From assembly GCA_029821755.1 (NCBI GenBank), contig JALGSV010000030.1, positions 1 to 41,710 of the forward strand: a stretch of DNA of 41,710 nt, read 5' to 3'. The translations under genes were made by a program, and so were the position numbers. Position 1 is the stretch's first letter. Every line of letters begins with the position of its first letter. Source of the DNA: Candidatus Zipacnadum vermilionense (lineage in GTDB: Bacteria; Armatimonadota; Zipacnadia; Zipacnadales; Zipacnadaceae). The notes under the pieces were generated by a model that saw nothing but the letters and a program-made list of their open reading frames with translations, was not told where the DNA came from and searched no databases. Positions 24,183 through 31,866 of the stretch are shown here, piece after piece.

Positions 24183-25827
24183 TCACCCCCCCTCCCGGCC
24201 CACTGGGCAGTGTGGGTAGCTTGCGGAACAGCACCCAATTGTTGTCTAGTACCCGGTCCACCGCGAACCCCCGATAGGCCACCGGCCGCCCGGACTGGGC
24301 CGCGCTCCATACCTTCACCCATTCCTCCGTCCGCTCTATCCCCTGCCACTGCGCCACTGTGGGGGTCAGCAGCAGGTACTGGACTTGCCCTACGTCCTGC
24401 TGCATCCGCGCCAGGTCATCCCCCGAACGCGGCAGCCAGATGGAGGTCCGCCCGGAGTACCAGGAGGTCCACCAGGGCACGTCCGAGATGATCACCCCGC
24501 TGGTCAAATTGGCGACCTGCCGGCAGAGACCCTCCAACTCCATCTGCGCCCTGATCTCCGGCCGCTCCCGGTTGGAGAGGTTGCCCAGCAGGGGCGTCAC
24601 CTGCAGTAGCACAAACAGCGCTATCGCCCACCCCTGGGCGCGCGCCCGTTCGCGAGGAGCATACCGTTTGACCAGCGGCGTCAGCACCCGGAAGAAAAGC
24701 GCTGCCGCGATCAGGCCGATAATCGGCCCCAGCGGATACACCATCCGAGCGGAAGGCTTAATCCAACACAGCGCGGTGAACAGCAGGATGAACGTGGCGT
24801 AGACGAGGTATCTCAGGCGCTCAAAGCTGGGACTCCCTAAGGGCACCAGAATGGCGACCACGAAGAACCCCAGCGCAAACGGCCCCGAGAGCGTAGCCAG
24901 CACCCCGTACAGGGCCATGGCCCCGTCGTGCAGCTTGTTGTACATCTCGAGCGGGTGGTAGATGATGAAAGTTAGCGGCGACTGGATATCGAAGCGGAAG
25001 GTCCGGTACAAGGTGTTACCCGGGTTGGTCATCGTCTCCATCTCGATCTCGTACCACCGCCAACTGAAGAAGGGACTGCCGGTAAGCTGAGCGACGCGGA
25101 GGCACCAGGGCAGGATCACCACCGCAAAGGCCGCCAGCATCAGACCCACCGCCAGCCAGCGCCGGCGCCGATCGACGGAGACAAAGACGTACACCAGGGC
25201 CGGGATCAGCAGTACCGCCCACACGTCCTTGGTGAGGTAGATCAATCCCAGCAACACGCCCGCACCCGCCGCCAGCCAGGGCACCCGACGATCCTCCTGA
25301 CCAATCAGGTGCAGCACCAGTAGGAGCCCGGTCACCCCCAGCCCCAGGAGGCAGACTTCCAGCCCCGAGATGCTGTAGCGTAGCGTCCCCAGGTAGAGGC
25401 CGAAAAGCGCGACACCCAGCAGGGCGACCCGCTTGTCGAAAAGCCGCAGCCCCAGGAAATAGGTCACCAGCAAGGTGAGCAGGAAGGGGGCGCCGCAGGC
25501 CAGCGCTACCGCGCGCTTATTGGCGCCCAGCGCCTTCATGAAACCGGCGGTCACCAGCGGATGCAGGGGGGAGAAGATCAGGTCGGGGTGGTCGTCCAGG
25601 CGGGCGGTGCGCGTCAGACTCAGTGGCTTGATGAAGTCGGTGGTAAAGCCCTGCCCCTCGGCCAGATTCCGGGAGATCTGCGCATAGTCCAGCGCGTCCA
25701 CATCGCTCAGGATGGTGTCGAGGTTGTTGGCCATGTACACCAGGTACAGGAAGACAATCCCCAGACAGACGCATGCCCAAATGATGGTGGTGCGGATCCA
25801 GGCGTGGGGCGAGCGAAGTGTCTCCAC
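24163..25827 (-). CDS. multipass glycosyltransferase of the GT39/PMT-like superfamily
   Basis: 554 residues with about 10-12 membrane segments and a GTG start preceded by GGGAGG. The first periplasmic loop has SDVDALDYAQISRNLAEGQGF (acidic residues D42, D44 and D47), the pattern of the catalytic loop in ArnT/PMT-type transferases that use polyprenyl-phosphate sugars. SPLHPLVTAGFMKALG follows. A C-terminal periplasmic portion (TSGVIISDVPWWTSWYSGRTSIWLP) is typical of bacterial GT39-like proteins. It probably glycosylates a lipid or protein destined for the surface, in keeping with its operon-mates exosortase and EpsI. It has its own promoter at 25877-25905. Confidence 0.85.
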   Translation of the reverse strand: METLRSPHAWIRTTIIWACVCLGIVFLYLVYMANNLDTILSDVDALDYAQISRNLAEGQGFTTDFIKPLSLTRTARLDDHPDLIFSPLHPLVTAGFMKALGANKRAVALACGAPFLLTLLVTYFLGLRLFDKRVALLGVALFGLYLGTLRYSISGLEVCLLGLGVTGLLLVLHLIGQEDRRVPWLAAGAGVLLGLIYLTKDVWAVLLIPALVYVFVSVDRRRRWLAVGLMLAAFAVVILPWCLRVAQLTGSPFFSWRWYEIEMETMTNPGNTLYRTFRFDIQSPLTFIIYHPLEMYNKLHDGAMALYGVLATLSGPFALGFFVVAILVPLGSPSFERLRYLVYATFILLFTALCWIKPSARMVYPLGPIIGLIAAALFFRVLTPLVKRYAPRERARAQGWAIALFVLLQVTPLLGNLSNRERPEIRAQMELEGLCRQVANLTSGVIISDVPWWTSWYSGRTSIWLPRSGDDLARMQQDVGQVQYLLLTPTVAQWQGIERTEEWVKVWSAAQSGRPVAYRGFAVDRVLDNNWVLFRKLPTLPSGPGGGVSVPGAG

Positions 25828-25876
25828 CGGCGGTGGCCTCCCGGGCGGCTAAGGGTCCGTGGTCGAGGTCCAGAGT

Positions 25877-25905
25877 ATTCTAACATACGAATATATTGGG
25901 GACAA
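25877..25905 (-). promoter_or_regulatory. sigma70 promoter of the exosortase operon
   Basis: On the minus strand TTGTCC (25905-25900), 17-nt spacer, TAGAAT (25882-25877), in a locally AT-rich patch. The transcript would start near 25870, 43 nt before the GTG at 25827. Confidence 0.75.
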
Positions 25906-25919
25906 CTGGAGCGGCTTCC

Positions 25920-26030
25920 CCGGAGGGGCCGTGATGAGCTGCGCACACAGTGTGCGGCACATCCGGCCCGCGGCTGCCGGGAACGGGCCGGATTCACTCC
26001 GCTGCGCTCCGTTCATCCGGCCCCCCCTGG
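25920..26030 (+). repeat. multi-arm palindromic element at the 3' end of the MFS gene
   Basis: The left end CCGGAGGGGCCG (25920-25931) is identical to the first 12 bases of the 160-bp element at 31703. Inside are CGCACA/TGTGCG (25942-25956) and a perfect ATCCGGCCCG/CGGGCCGGAT stem (25961-25993). The right end (26018-26030) is an imperfect complement of the left. The part after 25994 encodes the last 13 codons of the MFS protein. Confidence 0.75.
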
Positions 26031-27220
26031 ATCTCTCGCCTCTCCGCCACCACTCGCCAGGCCATCAGCGCGGCGGCCGCCAGCGGAAACACCGCCGCGG
26101 CCACCAGGCCGAGTCGCAAGCCGTGCGCCTGCGCGACCAGGCCGATCACCGCCGGCGACAGCGCGCCGCCCGCGTTGCCCGCCGCCCCCAGCAGGGAGAA
26201 CACCGTCGCCCCCGCCCGGGGTACCCGGTCAGCGGTGTAGGCCATCACCGTCGGCCATATGCAGGCCACCGCCAGTCCTAGAAAGACCAGCGCCGCCATC
26301 GCCGGCACCGCCGGCGCTAGAGCCGCGGTCAGGATCGCCCCCAGAGACGCCACCGCCGCCGCCAGCATCAGCCCGACGGGCCGCACGCGGTGCGCCAAGG
26401 CCCCCACGCTGAGCCGGCCCACCAACATGCACGCCGCCAGCCCCAGCAGCACCGTGGCCCCCGTGGCCGGGCTGCGTCCCAGACCTCTCTCGATATACGC
26501 CGGGGTCCAGTGGGTGACTCCCAGCTCCGTCGCACCCGCCAGGAAGATCCCTACCGTACCGATCCAGAAGAACCGGTTACTCAGCGCAGGCTTGAGCGCC
26601 GCCAGACCCTCCCCATGCGTCTCCGCCCGGGGAAAGCGCGATACCAGGAAGACTACCAGCCCCGCCACCGCCGGCAGCGTCATCACCGGGAAGACCACGC
26701 GCCAGCTCCCCGTGACCCGCAGCAGGAGCGCCGATACGGCCCCCATGGCCAGGTAGCCCAGCGGATAGCCCGCATGCAGCCAGTTGAGCGCACGGGTGCG
26801 CTGGTGCGGCTGCAGCTCCGCCACCAGCGGGCTGGCCAGCGCATCGACCAGCCCCGTGCCGACGCCCACCAGTCCCACAGCCACCACCAACAGGGAGGCC
26901 GTCGGAGCCAGGGCCAGCGCCACCAGGCCCGCGACCTCCAGGACCTCTCCCAGGATCATGAACGGCCGTAGCCCCCACCGGTCGGCCAGCGGTCCCGCCA
27001 CCAGTAGGCCGCCCACCACGCCCAGCAGACTCACGGTAGAGATCAGCCCCAGGTCGGCGGTGGTCAGCTCCGGGAAGCTACGGGCGAAGGCAGTCAGACA
27101 CACGGCGATGGGGCTGGTGCAGGCGGCCAGCCCGATCATGCTCAGGTAGGCTCCCGCCATGAGCCGGCGCCGCTCGCCCGGCGTAACCTCCGCGTAACCC
27201 CGCGCTGCGGTCACGCTCAT
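25994..27220 (-). CDS. MFS transporter
   Basis: 408 residues, 12 predicted membrane segments. The first-half motif A is AGPLADRWGLRPFM. VGTGLVDALASPLVAELQPHQRTRALNWLHAGYPLGY is typical of sugar or drug MFS members; the second half has THWTPAYIERGLG and FLGLAVACIWPTVMAYTADR. Substrate unknown. Its ATG overlaps the pheT stop (ATGA), so it is translated from the pheT message. The C-terminal peptide EIQGGPDERSAAE comes from a palindromic element (25920-26030) and replaced or extended the original end. Confidence 0.88.
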   Translation of the reverse strand: MSVTAARGYAEVTPGERRRLMAGAYLSMIGLAACTSPIAVCLTAFARSFPELTTADLGLISTVSLLGVVGGLLVAGPLADRWGLRPFMILGEVLEVAGLVALALAPTASLLVVAVGLVGVGTGLVDALASPLVAELQPHQRTRALNWLHAGYPLGYLAMGAVSALLLRVTGSWRVVFPVMTLPAVAGLVVFLVSRFPRAETHGEGLAALKPALSNRFFWIGTVGIFLAGATELGVTHWTPAYIERGLGRSPATGATVLLGLAACMLVGRLSVGALAHRVRPVGLMLAAAVASLGAILTAALAPAVPAMAALVFLGLAVACIWPTVMAYTADRVPRAGATVFSLLGAAGNAGGALSPAVIGLVAQAHGLRLGLVAAAVFPLAAAALMAWRVVAERREIQGGPDERSAAE

Positions 27221-29334
27221 GACCGGCGCACTTCTCCGCCCAACGCCTCCAACCGTGCATGCACCTCGGCCATGGCGTGGTCAATCTCGGTGTCGGTCAG
27301 CGTGCGGCCCGGCGCACGGAAGGCGAGCTCAAAGGCCACCGACTTGCGCCCGGCGCCTAGCCGCTCATGATTCAGGTACAGGTCGAAGGGCCGCACCGAT
27401 TCCACATGCTCTCCCGCCGCCTGCCGGATCTCCGCCGTCAGGGCCGCCGCGCTGAATTCGTCCGTATCCGGCACCGCCACCGCCACGTCCCGCAGCGCCG
27501 CCGGGAAGCGCGGCAACGGCCGGTATGACCGCACCAGATTGGCCGCCGCGGTCAGCGCGCCGAAGTCCAGGTCAAACGCATACACTGCCCCCTCAACGTC
27601 GTAGGCCGCTGCCACCTCCGGCGCCAGCTCGCCCAGTAGACCGAGCCGTCGCTCCCCCAGCGCCACCTGCGCGCAAGCGCCCGCCGCAAAGCTGGGATGC
27701 TCCGCCCGCTCTATCCGCGTGCCCTCCACCCCCAGCTCGGCCAGGAACTGCTCCACCAGCCCCTTGAGCCAGTAGAAGTCCGGCTGTGCAGTCTCTGTCG
27801 GCAGGTTCCAGGCGGAGGTGAAGGCCGACCCGGTCAGGACCCCGGCCACTCGCGGCTCTTCCTCCGGTAATTCCCCCGGCCCCCGGGCCCGGAAGACCGG
27901 GTTGATCTCATACAGCGCCACCTCTTGCACCCGCTGCCGCTGGTTGTAGGCTACCGCCCCCAGCAGGGCTGGCAGCAGCGTGGTGCGCATCACCGTCGCG
28001 TCGGCAGCTATAGGGTTGAGCAGCGGCAGGGCCCGGCGCTCGTCTGTCTCCGGGGTGCAACGCAGCTTCTCCAGGTCGGCCGGGCACATCATGGAGAAGC
28101 TAAGCGCCTCGTTGAGGCCGCACTGGCGCAGGACCTCCTCAGCCTTGCGCTGCAGGCGCTGCTCGCGCGTCAGCCGCCCACTTCCCCCTAGCCGCCCCGG
28201 AACCGTCTCCGGGATGTTGCTGTAGCCGTGGACGATGGCGACCTCCTCGATCAGGTCCACCTCCCGCTCTACATCCCACCGCGCGGTAGGCACCGCCACT
28301 TGCAGCGGGTCACCCTCCTGCACCTCGCAGTCAATCCGCCGCAGGTAGCCGCTCATCTGCGCCGCGGTGAGGTCGGTCCCCAGCAGCGCGTTGCAGCGCG
28401 CCGGGCGCAGGCTGACCTGCCGCCGGGAGAAGTCGCCGGCGGCCACGTCCCCCGCCGGCCCGGCGATGGTCCCGCCGGCCAGGTCCACGATCATCTGCGC
28501 CGCCCGCGCCAACGCCGGCAGCGTTAGGTTCGGGTCCACGTGCCGCTCGAAGCGGTAGGAGGCCTCCGTGGACACCCCCAGGCGCAGCGCGGTCTTGCGG
28601 ATGGCCGTGGGGTCAAAGTGCGCCGCTTCCAGCAGGACGGTGGTGGTGGTCTCCCGCACCTGGCTATCGCGCCCGCCCATGATCCCCGCCAGGGCGACGG
28701 CGCCCAGCGGGTCGGCGATGACCACGTCCTCCTCGGTCAGCTCAGGCACGGACTCGTCAATCAGCATCACCTGCTCGCCCGGCTGGGCGCGGCGGACTAG
28801 GATGTGGCCCTTGTCCAGGAAGCGGAAGTCGAAGGCGTGCATAGGCTGGCCCAGCTCCCAGCACAGGAAGTTGGTCACGTCCACCACGTTGTTGATGGTC
28901 CGCACCCCCGCTGACTCCATCCGCGCCACGAGCCACGCCGGCGAGGGGCCGACGGTAACCCCCTCCAGCAGCAGCCCCGAGTAGCGCGGACAACCCACCG
29001 GATCCACGATTTCGACCGTCACCGCGCCCGCCCCGGCCTGCCGCGAGTCGCGCGCGATCTCCCCCAGCAGCTCCACCGGCACCGCGGGGGGCGTGAACTC
29101 CAGCCCCAGCAGCGCCGCGGCATGTCGGGCCACACCGATCATGGACAGCAGATCGCCCCGGTTGGCGGTGACCTTAGTGTGCAGCACCTGCTCCGCCTCC
29201 CCGCCGCCGCTTTCTGGTGTCCAGGCCCGGATCTCCTCCACCTCCAACCCACCCATGGTCAGGACATCCGCCAACTCCTCCGCCGGGGGAATCCCCGGCA
29301 GTAGTTCCTTCAGCCAGCTATATGGTACACGCAT
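27217..29334 (-). CDS. pheT: phenylalanyl-tRNA synthetase beta subunit lacking the EMAP-type tRNA-binding domain
   Basis: 705 residues. The B1 domain begins MRVPYSWLKELLPGIPP, with GLEVEEI at 29-35. It then passes by a 20-residue linker straight to TANRGDLLSMIGVARHAAALLG (57-76); the ~110-residue EMAPII-like OB-fold that usually separates these parts is absent. The B3/4 editing region (VDVTNFLCWELGQPMHAFDF), B5, the catalytic-like core (NPIAADATVMRTTLLPALL) and the C-terminal FDX-ACB anticodon-binding domain (RFPAALRDVAVAVPDTDEFS...GRTLTDTEIDHAMAEVHARL) are present. It pairs with PheS to charge tRNA-Phe. The gene lies ~6.6 kb from pheS. Confidence 0.95.
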   Translation of the reverse strand: MRVPYSWLKELLPGIPPAEELADVLTMGGLEVEEIRAWTPESGGGEAEQVLHTKVTANRGDLLSMIGVARHAAALLGLEFTPPAVPVELLGEIARDSRQAGAGAVTVEIVDPVGCPRYSGLLLEGVTVGPSPAWLVARMESAGVRTINNVVDVTNFLCWELGQPMHAFDFRFLDKGHILVRRAQPGEQVMLIDESVPELTEEDVVIADPLGAVALAGIMGGRDSQVRETTTTVLLEAAHFDPTAIRKTALRLGVSTEASYRFERHVDPNLTLPALARAAQMIVDLAGGTIAGPAGDVAAGDFSRRQVSLRPARCNALLGTDLTAAQMSGYLRRIDCEVQEGDPLQVAVPTARWDVEREVDLIEEVAIVHGYSNIPETVPGRLGGSGRLTREQRLQRKAEEVLRQCGLNEALSFSMMCPADLEKLRCTPETDERRALPLLNPIAADATVMRTTLLPALLGAVAYNQRQRVQEVALYEINPVFRARGPGELPEEEPRVAGVLTGSAFTSAWNLPTETAQPDFYWLKGLVEQFLAELGVEGTRIERAEHPSFAAGACAQVALGERRLGLLGELAPEVAAAYDVEGAVYAFDLDFGALTAAANLVRSYRPLPRFPAALRDVAVAVPDTDEFSAAALTAEIRQAAGEHVESVRPFDLYLNHERLGAGRKSVAFELAFRAPGRTLTDTEIDHAMAEVHARLEALGGEVRRS

Positions 29335-29361
29335 CGGTCACGTCTCCCGTCGTTTCGTCCG

Positions 29362-29430
29362 CGTAGGGCGGGCTTCCAGCCCGCCTGGGGAACCCTCACC
29401 CCCTGCCCCCTCTCCTTGCAGGAGAGGGGG
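29362..29430 (+). repeat. two adjacent dispersed palindromes upstream of pheT
   Basis: GGCGGGCTTCCAGCCCGCC (29367-29385), a perfect palindrome of the family also found at 20342, 20385 and (degenerate) 37905, is followed by CCCTCACC and the 10-bp stem CCCCCTCTCC/GGAGAGGGGG (29406-29430), third copy of the CTCTCC/GGAGAG family. Both stand in the 142-bp gap between URO-D and pheT. Confidence 0.75.
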
Positions 29431-29476
29431 TACCCGAGCAGCCCACGGAGCCAGCGTTCCGCAGTCTGAAGTCTCC

Positions 29477-30547
29477 CTACAGCGGCGTCGCCGTGCTCTG
29501 GTAGTACGTCCCGTACTCCCGCATGGCCTCGGCCAGGGCCTCGATGTTGCGCAGGGGCACGTCGGCGTTGATCTCCGCCTGCAACATCAGGCCCCCACGG
29601 GGGGAGCCCAGCACCTGCACCGCCTCCCGCACGTGGTCCCGCACCTCCTGCGGCGTGCCCTGCGGGAGGATATGCTGCCGGTCCAGGTCGAGAGAGATGC
29701 ACAGCCGCCCTTTCATCGTCTCCTCCAGGCCCAGGAGGGTGTTGGGCCCCACCTGCGGATTGAGGATGGTCAGCCCCGCGTCGATGAGGTCGTCCACGAA
29801 TTCCAGTAGGTAGCCGTCCGAGTGCATTGACACCTCGCACCCCGCCGCCCGCGTCGCCTGCATGCACCGGGCGTAGCCGGGCTTGAGCCAGCGCCGGAAG
29901 GTCTTGAGGCTGATCAGCGTCGTCCGCTGGGCACCCAGGTCGTCCGCGGTTCCCATCACATCCGGCGTCACCTTATCCAGCACCGCACGGGTGAGCGTGT
30001 AGTTGAAGTCCGCCACCAGGTCCACCACCCGCTGTAGCGCCGGGTTGTCGTCGTAGGCCATATTGAGGAACAGGTTCTCCATCCCCACGAGTTCCTGCAG
30101 CCGCTCGAAGAAGGTCCCCCAGCCGCTGCCGGCCAGCTCCCCGGCCTCCTTCTGTCGGGCGATCCGAGAGATCTCCCCTGACACCAGGTCCCGCGGCCCC
30201 ACCATCGGGTCCATGGTAAACGGATCAGGCGGAGTGTACTTGTCCACCTTACTCAGGTCCGCCAACGGATGGTACTGCGGAATCCCTACCACCCCGTCCA
30301 GTCCCGTCCGCCACACGACGCCCCAGTTGTCGGTGAAGTCCACCCCGGCGGCGTAGCGGGAGTCCATCTCGTCGTAGTCCCAGCCCTCGGGGTGGACGGG
30401 CCCAAAGAGGTCCGGATACTTGAGCGCAACTTGCAGCAACCCCTCCCGCAGGACCTTCCACCCGGCGGGCAGCGCACCGATGTTGCAAGGAATCCAGTCC
30501 GGCCCCTCGAACCGCGCACAGCGCAGATAGTTATCGCGTTTGGTCAT
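29477..30547 (-). CDS. uroporphyrinogen decarboxylase-like protein (paralogue B)
   Basis: 356 residues of the URO-D superfamily: MTKRDNYLRCARFEGPDWIPC, FTDNWGVVWRTGLDGVVGIPQYHPLADL, FFERLQELVGMENLF, FRRWLKPGYARCMQATRAAGCEVSMHSDG, ILNPQVGPNTLLGLEETMKGRLCISLDLDRQ, and GSPRGGLMLQAEINADVPLRNIEALAEAM. It is a clear paralogue of the protein at 32996-34033. At the metal site of MtaA-like methyltransferases it has H242-S-D instead of HxC, and no Cys at the distal position (LQAEI), so it is unlikely to bind zinc in the usual way. Substrate unknown. Upstream are a Gfo/Idh oxidoreductase and a Zn-alcohol dehydrogenase on the same strand. Confidence 0.87.
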   Translation of the reverse strand: MTKRDNYLRCARFEGPDWIPCNIGALPAGWKVLREGLLQVALKYPDLFGPVHPEGWDYDEMDSRYAAGVDFTDNWGVVWRTGLDGVVGIPQYHPLADLSKVDKYTPPDPFTMDPMVGPRDLVSGEISRIARQKEAGELAGSGWGTFFERLQELVGMENLFLNMAYDDNPALQRVVDLVADFNYTLTRAVLDKVTPDVMGTADDLGAQRTTLISLKTFRRWLKPGYARCMQATRAAGCEVSMHSDGYLLEFVDDLIDAGLTILNPQVGPNTLLGLEETMKGRLCISLDLDRQHILPQGTPQEVRDHVREAVQVLGSPRGGLMLQAEINADVPLRNIEALAEAMREYGTYYQSTATPL

Positions 30548-30624
30548 GCTGGCACACCTCTCGTTCTTGCCGCATCATCTTCCGCGGAATCACCAACTCG
30601 GGCGTCCTGCCCACGAATCGCGGG

Positions 30625-31677
30625 CTACTTTCCGTCCGCCCATTCCATGTCCATGGCCTCCCCGGCCTGCGCGCTCTCGGCAATGGTGGCGATGAGCTGG
30701 TCTACCACATATCCATCCCAGGCCGAGGGCTCCGGCGGCTCACCCACTTCGAAGCGCCGCAGCATCTCCGCCATCTCGGCGTGGAAGGCGTTGACCGCCG
30801 GGAAGCGGTACTCCGTCACCTTCCCGCTGGCGGCGTCCTGGTGGACCAGCAGGGCCGGGTTGCGCTCGGGCGCGTGCCACAGCACCGTGTACAGGTCCAG
30901 CCGCCCGCTGGCGGTGGTGATCTCCAGCCGCTCGTCCCAGCCGTTGCGCTCGTAGCCGGCGAACTGCAGCGGGTGCCAGTGCGCCTCGAAATGCCCCGCC
31001 GCGCCGTGCGGCAGCCACAGCAAGGCGTTGGTGGCCCGGTCGAAGTCCAGACCCTCCCGCGTGGCCATGTGCCCGCAGACGCGGCTGGGCCGGCCGGCGT
31101 ACCAGTGCACCAGGTCCAAAATGTGGCTCCCCCCGCACACCAGCGCCCCGCCCCCGTAGGCCCGCACCGGCGCCGAGGGCCGCTCCTTGGTCCACTCGCC
31201 GAGTGTCTCGTCCCACAGCTCCGCGTAGGGCTGCCAGGTTCGCGCGTACAGGCTGGTCACCGGCCCCATTTCCGCCAGTAGCCGCTTGGCCTGCTGCGAG
31301 GCCGGGAAGTGGCGCTTCATGTACGCCGTCGCACAGAAGACGCCCGCCGCTTCGGCTGCCCGCGCGATCTCCGCCGAAGCCGCCGGGTCATCGCTGAGCG
31401 TCTTCTCGCAGACCACGCCCTTGCCCGCGGCCAGCGCCGCCAGGCAGATCTCCCGGTGCGTAGACGAGGGCGTGAGCACGCTGACCAGGGCCACCTCTGG
31501 GTCGTCGAGCACCGCGCGGTAGTCGGTGCTGACCTTGGCCCCGTAGCGGTCGCCGACGGCCTGCGCCGCCTCGGGGCGCACATCGCACACGTGCGCAATC
31601 CGCGCCCCGGCCTTCTCGTAGCCCTCGTAGTGGAAGCGCGATATCCCGCCACAGCCAATGATGCCGATGTTGGTCAT
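30625..31677 (-). CDS. Gfo/Idh/MocA family NAD(P)-dependent oxidoreductase
   Basis: 350 residues from ATG 31677. The Rossmann motif is NIGIIGCGGISRFHYEGYEKAG, followed by VSVLTPSSTHREICLAALAAGKGVVCEKTLSDDP (EKT in place of the usual EKP), and a C-terminal beta-sheet domain with GGGALVCGGSHILDLVHWYAGRPSRVCGHM. Enzymes of this family oxidise or reduce sugars, inositols and related compounds; here the likely substrate is that of the surrounding cassette. The frame stays open upstream through the cloverleaf element, but the Rossmann motif fixes the start. The AACGAGAGG context before the start is repeated before URO-D B. Confidence 0.92.
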   Translation of the reverse strand: MTNIGIIGCGGISRFHYEGYEKAGARIAHVCDVRPEAAQAVGDRYGAKVSTDYRAVLDDPEVALVSVLTPSSTHREICLAALAAGKGVVCEKTLSDDPAASAEIARAAEAAGVFCATAYMKRHFPASQQAKRLLAEMGPVTSLYARTWQPYAELWDETLGEWTKERPSAPVRAYGGGALVCGGSHILDLVHWYAGRPSRVCGHMATREGLDFDRATNALLWLPHGAAGHFEAHWHPLQFAGYERNGWDERLEITTASGRLDLYTVLWHAPERNPALLVHQDAASGKVTEYRFPAVNAFHAEMAEMLRRFEVGEPPEPSAWDGYVVDQLIATIAESAQAGEAMDMEWADGK

Positions 31678-31702
31678 GCTCAAGCCTCTCGTTGACGCAG
31701 TC

Positions 31703-31862
31703 CCGGAGGGGCCGCATGGGTGGTTGCAGGCGGGGTCATTTCCCGCCTGCAGACGGGACCCATCCGGCCCGTCTGAGGGCGCTTCGTTAGCGCCAGCCGG
31801 GGGCCGGATGGGGCCTGTCTGCCCGCAAACAGCGCGGGCAGCCACCCATGCGGCCCCTCCGG
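31703..31862 (+). repeat. 160-bp cloverleaf-like element with perfect 21-bp terminal inverted repeats
   Basis: Terminal repeats 31703-31723 and 31842-31862 are exact reverse complements (left end begins CCGGAGGGGCCGCATGG). Three arms lie inside: A, TGCAGGCGGG/CCCGCCTGCA (31725-31751, 7-nt loop); B, CCCATCCGGCCC/GGGCCGGATGGG (31759-31770 with 31801-31812), extended outward by AGACGGG/CCTGTCT and capped by GGCGCT/AGCGCC (31778-31794); D, CTGCCCGC/GCGGGCAG (31819-31841). It fills the gap between the alcohol dehydrogenase stop (5 nt away) and the Gfo/Idh start. No coding potential is evident. Confidence 0.88.
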
Positions 31863-31866
31863 TGCG

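Noticed and set aside
31678-31845. 56-residue N-terminal extension of the Gfo/Idh oxidoreductase
   Set aside because: It is encoded by the palindromic element; the Rossmann motif begins right after the ATG at 31677.
31703-31862. Insertion sequence
   Set aside because: Terminal inverted repeats are present but there is no transposase frame; at most a non-autonomous element.
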